Shown: in pieces, positions 42,084-50,616 of the stretch
Layout: each line of letters starts with the position of its first letter
Numbering within the stretch: position 1 is the stretch's first letter
Assembly (NCBI RefSeq): GCF_025145285.1
Contig: NZ_CP102251.1
Coordinates: forward strand, 2,480,001-2,544,000
Origin: Alistipes onderdonkii
Lineage (GTDB): Bacteria; Bacteroidota; Bacteroidia; Bacteroidales; Rikenellaceae
Direction: 5' to 3'
Length of the DNA: 64,000 nucleotides
Made by a program: the position numbers and the translations under genes
Notes under the pieces: model-generated
Told to the model about the DNA's origin: nothing
The model's input: only the letters and a program-made list of their open reading frames with translations
Databases searched by the model: none

Positions 42084-43703
42084 TTACTTGCGGCCCGGCC
42101 TGAGGATGCCGGACAGCCAGTTGCCCATGCCGGACTTTTTCTTCTCCGGCGTTTGGGCTTTTCGGGGAGCCTCGGGGCTTCCCGTTTCCCGTTTGTCCCG
42201 GGCGGGTTTAGGGCTTCCGGGTTTGCGCCCATCCTGTCCCCGTCCCGTGTTTGCGGCCGCTGCGTTTTGCCCATCCGGCTTTTGCCCGCCCCGGTTGCGG
42301 TTGCGGTTGCGGTTGCGGCGGCGTGCCGGGCGTGCCGCGGCGTCCTTGTCCTGCGGCTGTTGCCCGTCCGGGGTCTGCTTGCCGCCGGTTCGTTGCCCCT
42401 GCGGTTTCGGGTCGCCGGGAGCTTGTCCCTGCGGTTTGCGCCTGCCCGGCCTCTGTCCGGCCTGACTTTGTGCGGGTTGTTTTTGTGCGGCTCGCTTTTC
42501 CTCCGCTTGCTTCTGCCCTCCGGTTTGTGCTATATCCGGTTTTTTCCCGGCGGGCTTTTTCCGGCTGTTTTGTGCGGGAGCCAGTTCCCCGGAATCCGGG
42601 TCGAGTTCCAGCCCGGTCAGTTTGAGGATGTCTTTCAGCAGCGGGCGTTCCTCCTCCGAGCAGAAGGCGATGGCCTGTCCGTCGCGTCCGGCGCGTCCCG
42701 TGCGGCCGATGCGGTGGACATAGGTCTCGGGCACTTCCGGCAGGTCGTAGTTGATTACCAGCGGCAGTTCGCTGATGTCGATTCCCCGCGCGGCGATGTC
42801 GGTGGCGATCAGCACCCGGCAGGCCCCCGAGCGAAAGTCATTCATGGCCCGTTCGCGGGCGCCCTGCGACTTGTCTCCGTGGATGGCGCGTCCTTCGATG
42901 CCCGCTTTGGTGAGGATACGGGCGATGCGGTCGGCGCCGTGCTTGGTGCGCGAAAATACCAGCACCGAGCTCTCGGGGCGTTCGCGTAGCAGGGAGGCCA
43001 GCAGCGTCCGTTTTTCGGCCTTTTCGGCGAACAGGACGCTCTGGCGGATGGTCTCGACCACCGAGGCCGGGGGCGTTACGGTGACGTGCGCCGGGTTGCG
43101 GAGCATCGTATTGGCCAGTTTTACGATGTCGTCGGGCATCGTCGCCGAGAAGAAGAGCGTCTGCCGCTTTTCGGGCAGCAGCGGGAGGATTCGCCGGATG
43201 TCGTGGATGAAACCCATGTCGAGCATTCGGTCGGCTTCGTCGAGGACGAAAAAGCGGATGTCGGACAGCGAGACGTAACCCTGGCCGATCAGGTCGAGCA
43301 GGCGTCCCGGCGTGGCTACCAGCAGGTCGATGCCGCGTTGCAGCGCATCGACCTGCGGCCGCTGGTTGACGCCGCCGAAGATCACGCAGTGGCGGATGTC
43401 CGTGTAGCGGGCATAGTCGCGGCAGCATTCGTCGATCTGGATCGCCAGTTCGCGCGTCGGCGTGAGCACCAGTGCCTTGATCGTGCGCCGCCCTTTGGTG
43501 CGCGGCTCGGCCGAGAGCAGCTGGAGGATCGGCAGCGTGAAGGCCGCCGTCTTGCCCGTCCCGGTCTGGGCGCAGCCCAGCAGGTCGCGGCCTTCGAGTG
43601 CGGGCGGGATGGCCTGCTGCTGGATCGGAGTGGGGGTCGTGTAGCCTTTTTCGGCCACGGCACGCTTGAGTGGTTCTATCAGGTTCAGTTCCTGGAATGT
43701 CAT
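42084..43703 (-). CDS. DEAD-box RNA helicase (RhlE-like) with a basic Gln/Arg-rich tail
   Basis: The product is 539 aa from 43703 (MTFQELNLIEPL, the Q-motif region). Helicase motifs in order are Walker A AQTGTGKT at 45-52, PTRELAIQ, GG, TPGR, DEADRMLDMGF, SATMP, VFSRTKHGADR, TDIAARGID and HRIGRTGRAG. After about residue 375 a roughly 165-residue tail rich in Gln, Lys, Pro, Gly and Arg (RRRNRNRNRNRGGQ) replaces any folded RNA-binding domain. Such proteins act in ribosome assembly and mRNA turnover. The upstream open frame to 43841 is ignored; the likely promoter at 43808-43815 leaves a leader of about 97 nt with a CCGGCG/CGCCGG hairpin. Confidence 0.92.
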   Translation of the reverse strand: MTFQELNLIEPLKRAVAEKGYTTPTPIQQQAIPPALEGRDLLGCAQTGTGKTAAFTLPILQLLSAEPRTKGRRTIKALVLTPTRELAIQIDECCRDYARYTDIRHCVIFGGVNQRPQVDALQRGIDLLVATPGRLLDLIGQGYVSLSDIRFFVLDEADRMLDMGFIHDIRRILPLLPEKRQTLFFSATMPDDIVKLANTMLRNPAHVTVTPPASVVETIRQSVLFAEKAEKRTLLASLLRERPESSVLVFSRTKHGADRIARILTKAGIEGRAIHGDKSQGARERAMNDFRSGACRVLIATDIAARGIDISELPLVINYDLPEVPETYVHRIGRTGRAGRDGQAIAFCSEEERPLLKDILKLTGLELDPDSGELAPAQNSRKKPAGKKPDIAQTGGQKQAEEKRAAQKQPAQSQAGQRPGRRKPQGQAPGDPKPQGQRTGGKQTPDGQQPQDKDAAARPARRRNRNRNRNRGGQKPDGQNAAAANTGRGQDGRKPGSPKPARDKRETGSPEAPRKAQTPEKKKSGMGNWLSGILRPGRK

Positions 43704-43807
43704 TGCATATCGGTTTTGTCCCGGCGTCGTGCGCCGGATAATTCGGTGTTGATAATATACGGAGGGAAAAACGGGAAGCGTCAGACCAACGCGCACTATT
43801 ATTGGCA

Positions 43808-43815
43808 CAAAGGTA
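43808..43815 (-). promoter_or_regulatory. -7 box of the DEAD-box helicase gene
   Basis: On the minus strand TACCTTTG is a full TAnnTTTG match. It implies a leader of about 97 nt, longer than is usual in this window. Confidence 0.5.
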
Positions 43816-43856
43816 CGATTAATTCCGCGATTCTGGTGCATCTCGATTAAATTTCT

Positions 43857-43864
43857 TATTTTTG
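43857..43864 (+). promoter_or_regulatory. -7 box of cysS
   Basis: TATTTTTG matches TAnnTTTG and ends 22 nt before ATG 43886. It is divergent from the helicase promoter, with the two boxes 41 bp apart. Confidence 0.6.
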
Positions 43865-43885
43865 CACAATAATTTTTCGCAATTT

Positions 43886-45361
43886 ATGGAATCGAAACTC
43901 GTACTTTACAATACGCTCACCCGCCGCAAGGAGGTGTTCGAACCGCTGACTCCCGGCCGCGTGGGCATGTATGTCTGCGGCCCCACGGTCTACGGCGACC
44001 CGCACTTGGGGCACGCCCGGCCGGCGGTGACGTTCGACCTCATGTTCCGCTACCTGAAGTCCTGCGGCTACAAGGTGCGTTACGTGCGCAACATAACGGA
44101 TGTGGGGCACCTGGAGCACGACGCCGACGAGGGGGAGGACAAGATCGCCAAGAAGGCGCGCCTCGAGCAGCTGGAGCCGATGGAGGTGGCGCACTACTAT
44201 ACGGAGCGTTACCACCGTGCGATGGATGCGCTCAACGTCGAGACGCCGTCGATCGAACCCTATGCCTCGGGGCATATCATCGAGCAGATCGAGTTCGTCA
44301 AGAAGATCCTCGCCGACGGCTTCGCCTACGAGTCGAACGGCTCGGTCTATTTCGATGTGGAGAAATACAACGCCAAATATAATTACGGCAGGCTTTCGGG
44401 TCGTAACCTCGACGACATCATCGCCAACACGCGCGAGCTGGACGGGCAGGGCGACAAGCGCCACTCCTATGACTTCGCGCTGTGGAAGAAGGCGTCGCCC
44501 GAGCATATCATGCGCTGGCCTTCGCCGTGGGGAGAGGGGTTCCCCGGCTGGCATATGGAGTGCTCGGCGATGAGTACCCGCTACCTGGGCGAACGCTTCG
44601 ACATCCACGGCGGCGGCATGGATCTGATGTTCCCGCACCACGAGTGCGAGATCGCGCAGTCGACCGCCGCGCTGGGGCACGATTCGGCACGTTACTGGGT
44701 GCACAACAACATGATCACGATCAACGGCCAGAAGATGGGCAAGTCGCTGGGCAACTTCATCACCCTCGAGGAGCTCTTCACCGGCAGCCATAAATTGCTG
44801 GCGCAGGCCTATTCGCCGATGACCATCCGCTTCTTCGTGTTGCAGGCGCAGTACCGCTCGACGCTCGATTTTTCGAACGAGGCCCTGCAGGCTGCCGAGA
44901 AGGGGCTCGACCGCCTGATGAAGGGCGTCGAAGCGCTCGGGAAGGTCAAGCCCGCCGAAACGTCGACTATCGATCCTTCCGAGCTGGAAAACCGTTGCCG
45001 CGCGGCGATGGACGATGACCTGAACTCGCCGATGGCCATTTCGGCGCTGTTCGACTGGGTGCGCATCATCAACCAGCTGGTCGACGGGCAGCAAAGCATC
45101 ACGGCCGCCGACCTCGAAGAGTTGAAAGCCACGGTTTACCGTTACACGTTCGATATCCTAGGCCTGCGCGACGAGAAGGCCGCAGGTGCGGCTTCGGGGC
45201 GCGATTATGTGACCCCGCTGGTCGAGATGCTGCTCGACGAGCGCCTGAAAGCCCGTGCCGCAAAGGACTGGGCGGCTTCCGACCGCATCCGCGACGGGCT
45301 GGCCGCAGCCGGTATCCGTGTCAAAGACCGCAAGGACGGCAGCGACTGGGAACTGGAATAA
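43886..45361 (+). CDS. cysS: cysteinyl-tRNA synthetase
   Basis: A class I synthetase, 491 aa from 43886 (MESKLVLYNT). The HIGH-like motif is in CGPTVYGDPHLGHAR at residues 31-45, with Cys31 a likely zinc ligand. The Zn-binding His/Glu region HGGGMDLMFPHHECEIAQS follows, and KMGKSLGNF is the KMSKS loop. An anticodon-binding helical C-terminus ends in KDGSDWELE. The frame reaches 43862 through a non-ATG codon that would lie in the promoter, so it is not used. The next gene on the strand begins 220 nt later. Confidence 0.97.
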   Translation: MESKLVLYNTLTRRKEVFEPLTPGRVGMYVCGPTVYGDPHLGHARPAVTFDLMFRYLKSCGYKVRYVRNITDVGHLEHDADEGEDKIAKKARLEQLEPMEVAHYYTERYHRAMDALNVETPSIEPYASGHIIEQIEFVKKILADGFAYESNGSVYFDVEKYNAKYNYGRLSGRNLDDIIANTRELDGQGDKRHSYDFALWKKASPEHIMRWPSPWGEGFPGWHMECSAMSTRYLGERFDIHGGGMDLMFPHHECEIAQSTAALGHDSARYWVHNNMITINGQKMGKSLGNFITLEELFTGSHKLLAQAYSPMTIRFFVLQAQYRSTLDFSNEALQAAEKGLDRLMKGVEALGKVKPAETSTIDPSELENRCRAAMDDDLNSPMAISALFDWVRIINQLVDGQQSITAADLEELKATVYRYTFDILGLRDEKAAGAASGRDYVTPLVEMLLDERLKARAAKDWAASDRIRDGLAAAGIRVKDRKDGSDWELE

Positions 45362-45581
45362 GCGGAAAAAGGGAAGATCCGGATCCCGGGCGGAACTGTC
45401 GCCGCCGTGCGCGGACGGTCGGGGCGGGCGCCCCTGCGGGTGTGCCGCTGTGGCGGGATGGCCTTGTGCAGTATGCCGGGCGTGTCCCCGCTCCCGTTCC
45501 GGAGGTGCCTGCGTGCCGTAATCAAGGAATAGTTAGGTAGTTCGTCCGGCTTTCGCCCGGACAGAGTTGATAATATATGAT

Positions 45582-46985
45582 ATGTCTGCAACGATAAAAG
45601 GGGCGGCGACGGAGCTCGGGACGGAGCGTATCCGCAAGCTGCTCATGCAATATGCCGTGCCGGCGATCATCGCCATGACGGCTTCTTCGCTCTACAACAT
45701 GGTCGACAGTATTTTCATCGGCCACGGGGTAGGGCCGTTGGCCATTTCGGGCCTTGCGCTGACCTTCCCGCTGATGAACCTCGCCGCGGCTTTCGGTTCG
45801 CTGGTGGGTGTGGGTGCTGCGACGCTGGTGTCCATGCGCCTCGGGCAGCGCGATTACGGGACGGCGCAGAACATCCTGGGGAACGTCGTGGTGCTGAACC
45901 TCATCATCGGCCTGGCATTCGGTATCACAACGCTGCTGCTGCTCGACCCGATTCTCTACTTCTTCGGGGCGAGCGAAGCGACGATCGGCTATGCCCGCGA
46001 CTACATGTCGATCATTCTCATGGGGAACGTCATCACGCACATGTATCTGGGCCTGAACTCCGTGCTGCGGGCTTCGGGGCATCCGCGCAAGTCGATGTAC
46101 GCCACCATCTATACGGTGGTCATCAACGCGGCGCTCGACCCGCTGTTCATCTACGGCTTCGGGTGGGGTATCCGCGGCGCGGCCATCGCCACGGTGCTGG
46201 CGCAGGTCATCGCGCTCATCTGGCAGTTCCACATCCTTTCGGACAAGAGCGAACTGCTCCATTTCCGGCGCGGCATCTACCGCCTGCGCCGGAAGATCGT
46301 GCGCGACATCCTGGCCATCGGCATGTCGCCGTTCCTGATGAACCTGGCGGCGTGTTTCATTGTCATCCTGATAAACAAGGGGCTCAAGCAATACGGCGGC
46401 GACCTGATGATCGGGGCCTACGGCATCGTCAACCGCCTGGCATTCTTCTTCGTGATGATCGTCATGGGCATCAACCAGGGGATGCAGCCCATTGCGGGTT
46501 ATAACTTCGGTGCGCGGCAGTACGACCGTGTGCTGCGCGTGCTGCGGCTGACGATCATCGGTGCCACGTGCGTCACGGGCGCCGGGTTCCTGATGGGCGA
46601 GCTGGCGCCCCGGCTGGCGGTGTCGGCCTTTACGAACGATCCCGAGCTGATCCGCCTGGCGGTCGAGGGAATGCGCATTGTTTTCATCTGTTTCCCGATC
46701 ATCGGGTTCCAGATGGTGGCTACCAACTTCTTCATGAGCATCGGCATGGCCGGCAAGGCGATCTTCCTGTCGCTTTCGCGCCAGCTGCTGTTCCTGATGC
46801 CGGGACTGATTTTCCTGCCCCATATTTTCGATGTCCATACCCGCTGGGACGGCAGTTGGGGCGTGTGGTGCGCGATGCCGCTGTCTGACCTGATGGCGTC
46901 GGCCGTAGCCTTCTTCATGCTGGTATACCAGTTGCGAAAATTCCGGGCGCAGATGGATGCGGCCCGTTCAACGAACCTCCAATAA
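45582..46985 (+). CDS. MATE-family exporter (MepA/DinF-like)
   Basis: The product is 467 aa from ATG 45582, with about twelve membrane helices. It opens LLMQYAVPAIIAMTASSLYNMVDSIFIGHGVG, characteristic of the MepA/DinF branch of MATE antiporters, and has the internal repeat AIGMSPFLMNLAACFIVILINKGL and the GAYGIVNRLAFFFVMIVMGINQGMQPI region. It differs from the NorM-like protein at 15-16 kb. Its stop overlaps the next gene's ATG (TAATG at 46983-46987), so the two are translationally coupled. A GTCCGG/CCGGAC hairpin lies about 20 nt before the start. Substrate unknown. Confidence 0.92.
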   Translation: MSATIKGAATELGTERIRKLLMQYAVPAIIAMTASSLYNMVDSIFIGHGVGPLAISGLALTFPLMNLAAAFGSLVGVGAATLVSMRLGQRDYGTAQNILGNVVVLNLIIGLAFGITTLLLLDPILYFFGASEATIGYARDYMSIILMGNVITHMYLGLNSVLRASGHPRKSMYATIYTVVINAALDPLFIYGFGWGIRGAAIATVLAQVIALIWQFHILSDKSELLHFRRGIYRLRRKIVRDILAIGMSPFLMNLAACFIVILINKGLKQYGGDLMIGAYGIVNRLAFFFVMIVMGINQGMQPIAGYNFGARQYDRVLRVLRLTIIGATCVTGAGFLMGELAPRLAVSAFTNDPELIRLAVEGMRIVFICFPIIGFQMVATNFFMSIGMAGKAIFLSLSRQLLFLMPGLIFLPHIFDVHTRWDGSWGVWCAMPLSDLMASAVAFFMLVYQLRKFRAQMDAARSTNLQ

Positions 46986-47638
46986 TGCCGATTATGGAAG
47001 ATAAATTCGTCATCAACATCGGTCGCCAGCTGGGCAGCGGCGGCAAAGCCGTCGGCGAGGCCGTGGCACGCAGGCTCGGGATCGGGGTCTATGACAAACA
47101 GCTCATCAACCTGGCCGCCGAGCAGAGCGGCCTGTGTCCCGAAGTGTTCGAACGGGTCGACGAAAAGGAGTCGCGCAACCTCTTTTCGACGCTCGTCGCC
47201 TACCTGCGCTCGCCGTTCGTCGGGAGCGAATATGCCGGGAGCAACGTGCTCAGCAACGACGCCCTGTTCAAGATCCAGAGCGACGTGATCCGCGACATCG
47301 CCGCGCGCGAGTCGTGTGTTTTCGTCGGCCGCTGTGCCGACTACATCCTGCGCGACCATCCGCGGGCGGTGAATGTCTTTGTCGCGGCCGACCGTGCCGA
47401 CCGTTGCGAGCGGCTCTGCCGCCAGTGCGGCATTACGCCCGGGGAGGCCGAGGCCCGGATGGATAGGGAGGATGCGCGGCGCGCGGCGTACTACAACTAT
47501 TACAGCAGCGGTACGTGGGGCATGGCTTCGACCTACCACCTCTGCGTCGATTCGTCCGTGCTGGGGATCGACGGCACGGTGGATTTCGTGCTGGAGTTCG
47601 TGGAGCGCAAACTGGGGGTGAAACCCGGGGCGATTTAA
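46985..47638 (+). CDS. cytidylate kinase-like protein
   Basis: The product is 217 aa from 46985, or 214 from ATG 46994. The N-terminus INIGRQLGSGGKAVGEAVARRLGIGVYDKQLI is the cytidylate-kinase-like family (PF13189-type) P-loop variant GRxxGSGG, followed by the LID/core helices (ESCVFVGRCADYIL). It is smaller and more divergent than Cmk, and its substrate is unknown. It overlaps the MATE gene by one base and sits 19 nt before prfB, so cotranscription through the three genes is likely. Confidence 0.82.
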   Translation: MPIMEDKFVINIGRQLGSGGKAVGEAVARRLGIGVYDKQLINLAAEQSGLCPEVFERVDEKESRNLFSTLVAYLRSPFVGSEYAGSNVLSNDALFKIQSDVIRDIAARESCVFVGRCADYILRDHPRAVNVFVAADRADRCERLCRQCGITPGEAEARMDREDARRAAYYNYYSSGTWGMASTYHLCVDSSVLGIDGTVDFVLEFVERKLGVKPGAI

Positions 47639-47657
47639 TTGTCAATACCGTAAATTT

Positions 47658-48770
47658 ATGATACTTGCAGATCAGATAAAGGAGTTGGAGCAGCGCCGCG
47701 AGGCTTTGGAACGATGTCTGGGCATCGACCAGAAACGCATCGACCTGCGCAACGAGGAGGAAAAGACCCAGGAACCCGATTTCTGGGACGCGCCCGACAA
47801 GGCGCGCGAGCAGTTGCGCAAGGTCGCCGCCATCAAGGCGTGGGTCGACGACTACGATGCCGTGGCCAAGGATGTCGAAGACCTGGGGCTGATGCCCGAT
47901 TTCGTGAAGGAAGGGGTCATGAGCGAGGCGGAGATGGACGACCATTACGCACAGACGCTCGAGCGTATCGAGACGCTCGAAATGCGCAACATGCTGCGCC
48001 GCGAAGAGGACAAGCTGGGGGCGATCATGGACATCAACGCCGGAGCCGGGGGTACCGAGGCGCTCGATTGGGCGTCGATGCTCCTGCGCATGTATACCCG
48101 CTGGGGCGAGGCGCACGGCTACAAGGTCAAGGTGCTCGACTACCAGGCCGGCGACGAGGTGGGCGTGAAATCCTGTACGCTGGAGTTCGAGGGGGAGTAT
48201 GCCTACGGGTACCTCAAGAGCGAAAACGGCGTGCACCGCATGGTGCGCCTTTCGCCTTTCAATGCCAATAACAAACGCCAGACGACTTTCGCCTCGGTGT
48301 TCGTGTCGCCTGCCGTGGACGATACGATCGAGGTTACGGTCAATCCGTCGGACATCGAGTGGGACACGTTCCGTTCGAGCGGCGCCGGGGGGCAGAATGT
48401 CAACAAGGTCGAGACGGCCGTGCGCCTGCGCTACCACGGCAAGGACGCCGATACGGGCGAGCCGGTGGAGTTCCTGATCGAGAATATGGAAACCCGTTCG
48501 CAGCTGATGAACCGCGAGAATGCCATGCGCATCCTCCGTTCGAAGCTCTACCAGCGGGAACTGGATAAACGCATGGCCACGCAGCAGGCGCTCGAGGCTT
48601 CGAAGAAGAAGATCGAGTGGGGATCGCAGATCCGCTCCTATGTCTTTGACGACCGGCGTGTGAAAGACCATCGCACGGGCGTGCAGACCTCGGCTGTCGA
48701 GGCGGTGATGGACGGCGACCTGGATGCCTTCATCAAGGCCTACCTGATGGAATACGGCGCCGAGGCGTAG
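47658..48770 (+). CDS. prfB: peptide chain release factor 2
   Basis: It terminates translation at UGA and UAA. The product is 370 aa. The stop-codon-reading tripeptide SPF is in RLSPFNANN, the RF2 type, and the peptidyl-hydrolysing GGQ is in GAGGQNVNK. The frame is continuous from ATG 47658: the in-frame UGA and +1 shift that autoregulate RF2 in many bacteria are absent around ERCLGIDQK. It is the last gene of a likely MATE/kinase/prfB transcript. No clear terminator follows. Confidence 0.95.
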   Translation: MILADQIKELEQRREALERCLGIDQKRIDLRNEEEKTQEPDFWDAPDKAREQLRKVAAIKAWVDDYDAVAKDVEDLGLMPDFVKEGVMSEAEMDDHYAQTLERIETLEMRNMLRREEDKLGAIMDINAGAGGTEALDWASMLLRMYTRWGEAHGYKVKVLDYQAGDEVGVKSCTLEFEGEYAYGYLKSENGVHRMVRLSPFNANNKRQTTFASVFVSPAVDDTIEVTVNPSDIEWDTFRSSGAGGQNVNKVETAVRLRYHGKDADTGEPVEFLIENMETRSQLMNRENAMRILRSKLYQRELDKRMATQQALEASKKKIEWGSQIRSYVFDDRRVKDHRTGVQTSAVEAVMDGDLDAFIKAYLMEYGAEA

Positions 48771-48999
48771 CTCCTCCGCAGCCGGTTCCGACAACCGGTT
48801 CGCGTACGGCCGGTATTCCCCGCAGGCCGATCCGCATTGTATCGGGTGCCCGGTTCTTATTGCCCAGCCCACTTCTGCCGTGCCGCCGGCCTTTATGGCC
48901 CGCTGCACCCGCTGCCGGGCGGAGGCAGGGCAGGCGCCGGAGGATTCCCTGCCGGGGGGCGATATCCGGCGGGCAGGAAGCCCGGGCGTTATAAATTGT

Positions 49000-49007
49000 T
49001 ATCTTTG
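49000..49007 (+). promoter_or_regulatory. -7 box of the NamZ-like gene
   Basis: TATCTTTG is a full TAnnTTTG match, but it ends only 5 nt before ATG 49012, so the transcript would start at or next to the start codon. Confidence 0.6.
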
Positions 49008-49011
49008 CCGT

Positions 49012-50229
49012 ATGAAGAAATTTGTCATCTCCCTGTTGTCCGTTATCTTCCTTTGCGCTGCGGCCACGGCGCAGGTATTGGTCGGTATGACCGACACGAC
49101 GGCTTATTTCCCGCAGCTGGAAGGGCGGCGCGTGGCGGTGCTGGCCAACCATACGGCCGTCGCGCGGTTCGGCGACGGCGTGCCGGGAGCTGCGGCGGAC
49201 ACTGCGGTTCGGTTGCCGGGGACGGCGTCCGACGGGACGATACACCTGGTCGACCTGCTGCACGGTCGGGGCTTCGACGTGACCGGCATTTTCTCCCCCG
49301 AGCACGGGTTTCGCGGTACGGCCGACGCGGGCGAGCATGTCGCAAGTTCGGTGGATGCTGCGACCGGGATCCCGATCCGCTCGCTCTACGACGGGAATAC
49401 GAAGCGCCCTTCGGACGGAGCCATGCGGTCGTTCGACGTACTGGTGGTCGACATGCAGGACGTGGGTCTGCGGTTCTATACCTACTATATCACGATGCTC
49501 CGTATGATGGACGCCTGTGCCGAATCCGGCCGCAGCGTCATCGTGCTCGACCGTCCCAACCCCAACGGGCACCACGTCGACGGCCCCGTGCTGGACATGA
49601 AATACAAATCGGGCGTCGGGGCGTTGCCGATCCCCGTGCTGCATGGCCTGACGATGGGCGAAATCGCCCGGATGGCCGTCGGCGAAGGCTGGGCCGCAAG
49701 CTGCGACCTGCAAGTCGTGCGTTGCCGCAATTATACGCACGACACTCCGTACGAGTTGCCCGTCGCCCCGTCGCCCAACCTGCCGACGCAACGGGCCGTC
49801 TACCTCTATCCTTCGGTGTGCCTCTTCGAAGGTACGGTCGTGAGCCTCGGGCGCGGTACGGATAAACCGTTCGAGGTTTACGGACATCCCGACATGACCG
49901 GCTGCCTGTTTTCGTTTACGCCCCGCCCGACTGCGGGAGCCAAACATCCGCCGCTCGAAGGCAGGCTCTGCCACGGCGTCGATTTGAGCCGGATGCCGCT
50001 CGGCGAAGCCCGGGCGGAGGGCCTGACCCTGAAGTATGTGATCGAAGCCTGCCGCAACCTGGGGCTGGGCGATAAGTTTTTTACGCCGATGTTCGAAAAG
50101 CTCATCGGCGTGGGGTATGTCCGTGAAATGATCCTTGCCGGAGCTTCAGAGGCCGAAATCCGAGCCCGCTGGGCGGACGACGTGCGGCGCTTCCGGAAGC
50201 TGCGCGGGCGCTACCTGCTTTACGAATAA
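49012..50229 (+). CDS. DUF1343 protein, NamZ-like exo-beta-N-acetylmuramidase (GH171)
   Basis: The product is 405 aa from 49012, with signal peptide MKKFVISLLSVIFLCAAATAQ; the longer frame to 48880 lacks a signal and runs through the promoter. The DUF1343 hallmark FSPEHGFRGTADAGE is present near residue 100, as are DMQDVGLRFYTYY and LDRPNPNGHHVDG. DUF1343 proteins NamZ of Bacillus subtilis and Tannerella forsythia release N-acetylmuramic acid from peptidoglycan fragments, with a Glu in this region implicated. The same activity here is inferred from family membership. It is 241 nt after prfB with its own promoter and a perfect hairpin after the stop. Confidence 0.85.
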   Translation: MKKFVISLLSVIFLCAAATAQVLVGMTDTTAYFPQLEGRRVAVLANHTAVARFGDGVPGAAADTAVRLPGTASDGTIHLVDLLHGRGFDVTGIFSPEHGFRGTADAGEHVASSVDAATGIPIRSLYDGNTKRPSDGAMRSFDVLVVDMQDVGLRFYTYYITMLRMMDACAESGRSVIVLDRPNPNGHHVDGPVLDMKYKSGVGALPIPVLHGLTMGEIARMAVGEGWAASCDLQVVRCRNYTHDTPYELPVAPSPNLPTQRAVYLYPSVCLFEGTVVSLGRGTDKPFEVYGHPDMTGCLFSFTPRPTAGAKHPPLEGRLCHGVDLSRMPLGEARAEGLTLKYVIEACRNLGLGDKFFTPMFEKLIGVGYVREMILAGASEAEIRARWADDVRRFRKLRGRYLLYE

Positions 50230-50230
50230 T

Positions 50231-50268
50231 CTGACAACCGCCCCGGAATCATCCGGGGCGGTTGTCAG
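50231..50268 (+). terminator. hairpin after the NamZ-like gene
   Basis: A 17-bp perfect stem (CTGACAACCGCCCCGGA / TCCGGGGCGGTTGTCAG) with an ATCA loop begins one base after the stop. No T-tract follows, so it may protect the 3' end or terminate poorly. The gap 50230-50616 also holds a CCCTCCCCTTTACGGGG-type hairpin at about 50355-50390 and the HTH remnant. Confidence 0.6.
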
Positions 50269-50403
50269 ATGAAAGCGGGATGGCCGGTGCTTGATTTGGC
50301 GTGGAAATAGTGACGCCTGCTTCGTTGCAGCCGCCCCGCCGGATCGCCGCCTGCCCTCCCCTTTACGGGGAAAAGGGTGCAGGTACTCTTTCCCCCGTAG
50401 GTC

Positions 50404-50589
50404 TTGCAACGCCTGTCCGGAAAAATTTCCCATGCCCAAGTTCGCCGCCTGCCTTGCAACACGGACATCCATGTGGCGAGGGCGGAAACCGGCAGGCAAA
50501 ATATTTCGGTTTCTATGCTTTCCGGTCTTTGTGACTATTACGGAATTTCCCGCGAAGAGTTTTTCAGGGGCGTCGGGTCGGCCGAATAA
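50404..50589 (+). pseudogene. remnant of an Xre-type helix-turn-helix gene
   Basis: The 61-codon frame from TTG 50404 encodes ISHAQVRRLPCNTDIHVARAETGRQNISVSMLSGLCDYYGISREEFF, clearly the second half of a small Xre regulator like the one at 34405-34635 (TGIHIGKIE... ITVSTLARLCRYYGISLGAFF). A TAG at 50398 lies directly upstream, and neither other frame supplies the missing first helices, so the 5' end is lost. A terminator follows at 50591. Confidence 0.5.
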
Positions 50590-50590
50590 A

Positions 50591-50610
50591 AGCGTCCCAA
50601 AAGGGACGCT
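50591..50610. terminator. terminator of the acetyltransferase gene (and HTH remnant)
   Basis: The stem AGCGTCCC / GGGACGCT with an AAAA loop has TTTTC on the plus side and TTTATT on the minus side, between convergent frames. Confidence 0.75.
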
Positions 50611-50616
50611 TTTTCG

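Noticed and set aside
15056..46985. The two MATE genes as a recent duplication
   Set aside because: They belong to different MATE branches (NorM-like and MepA/DinF-like), with different N-termini and lengths.
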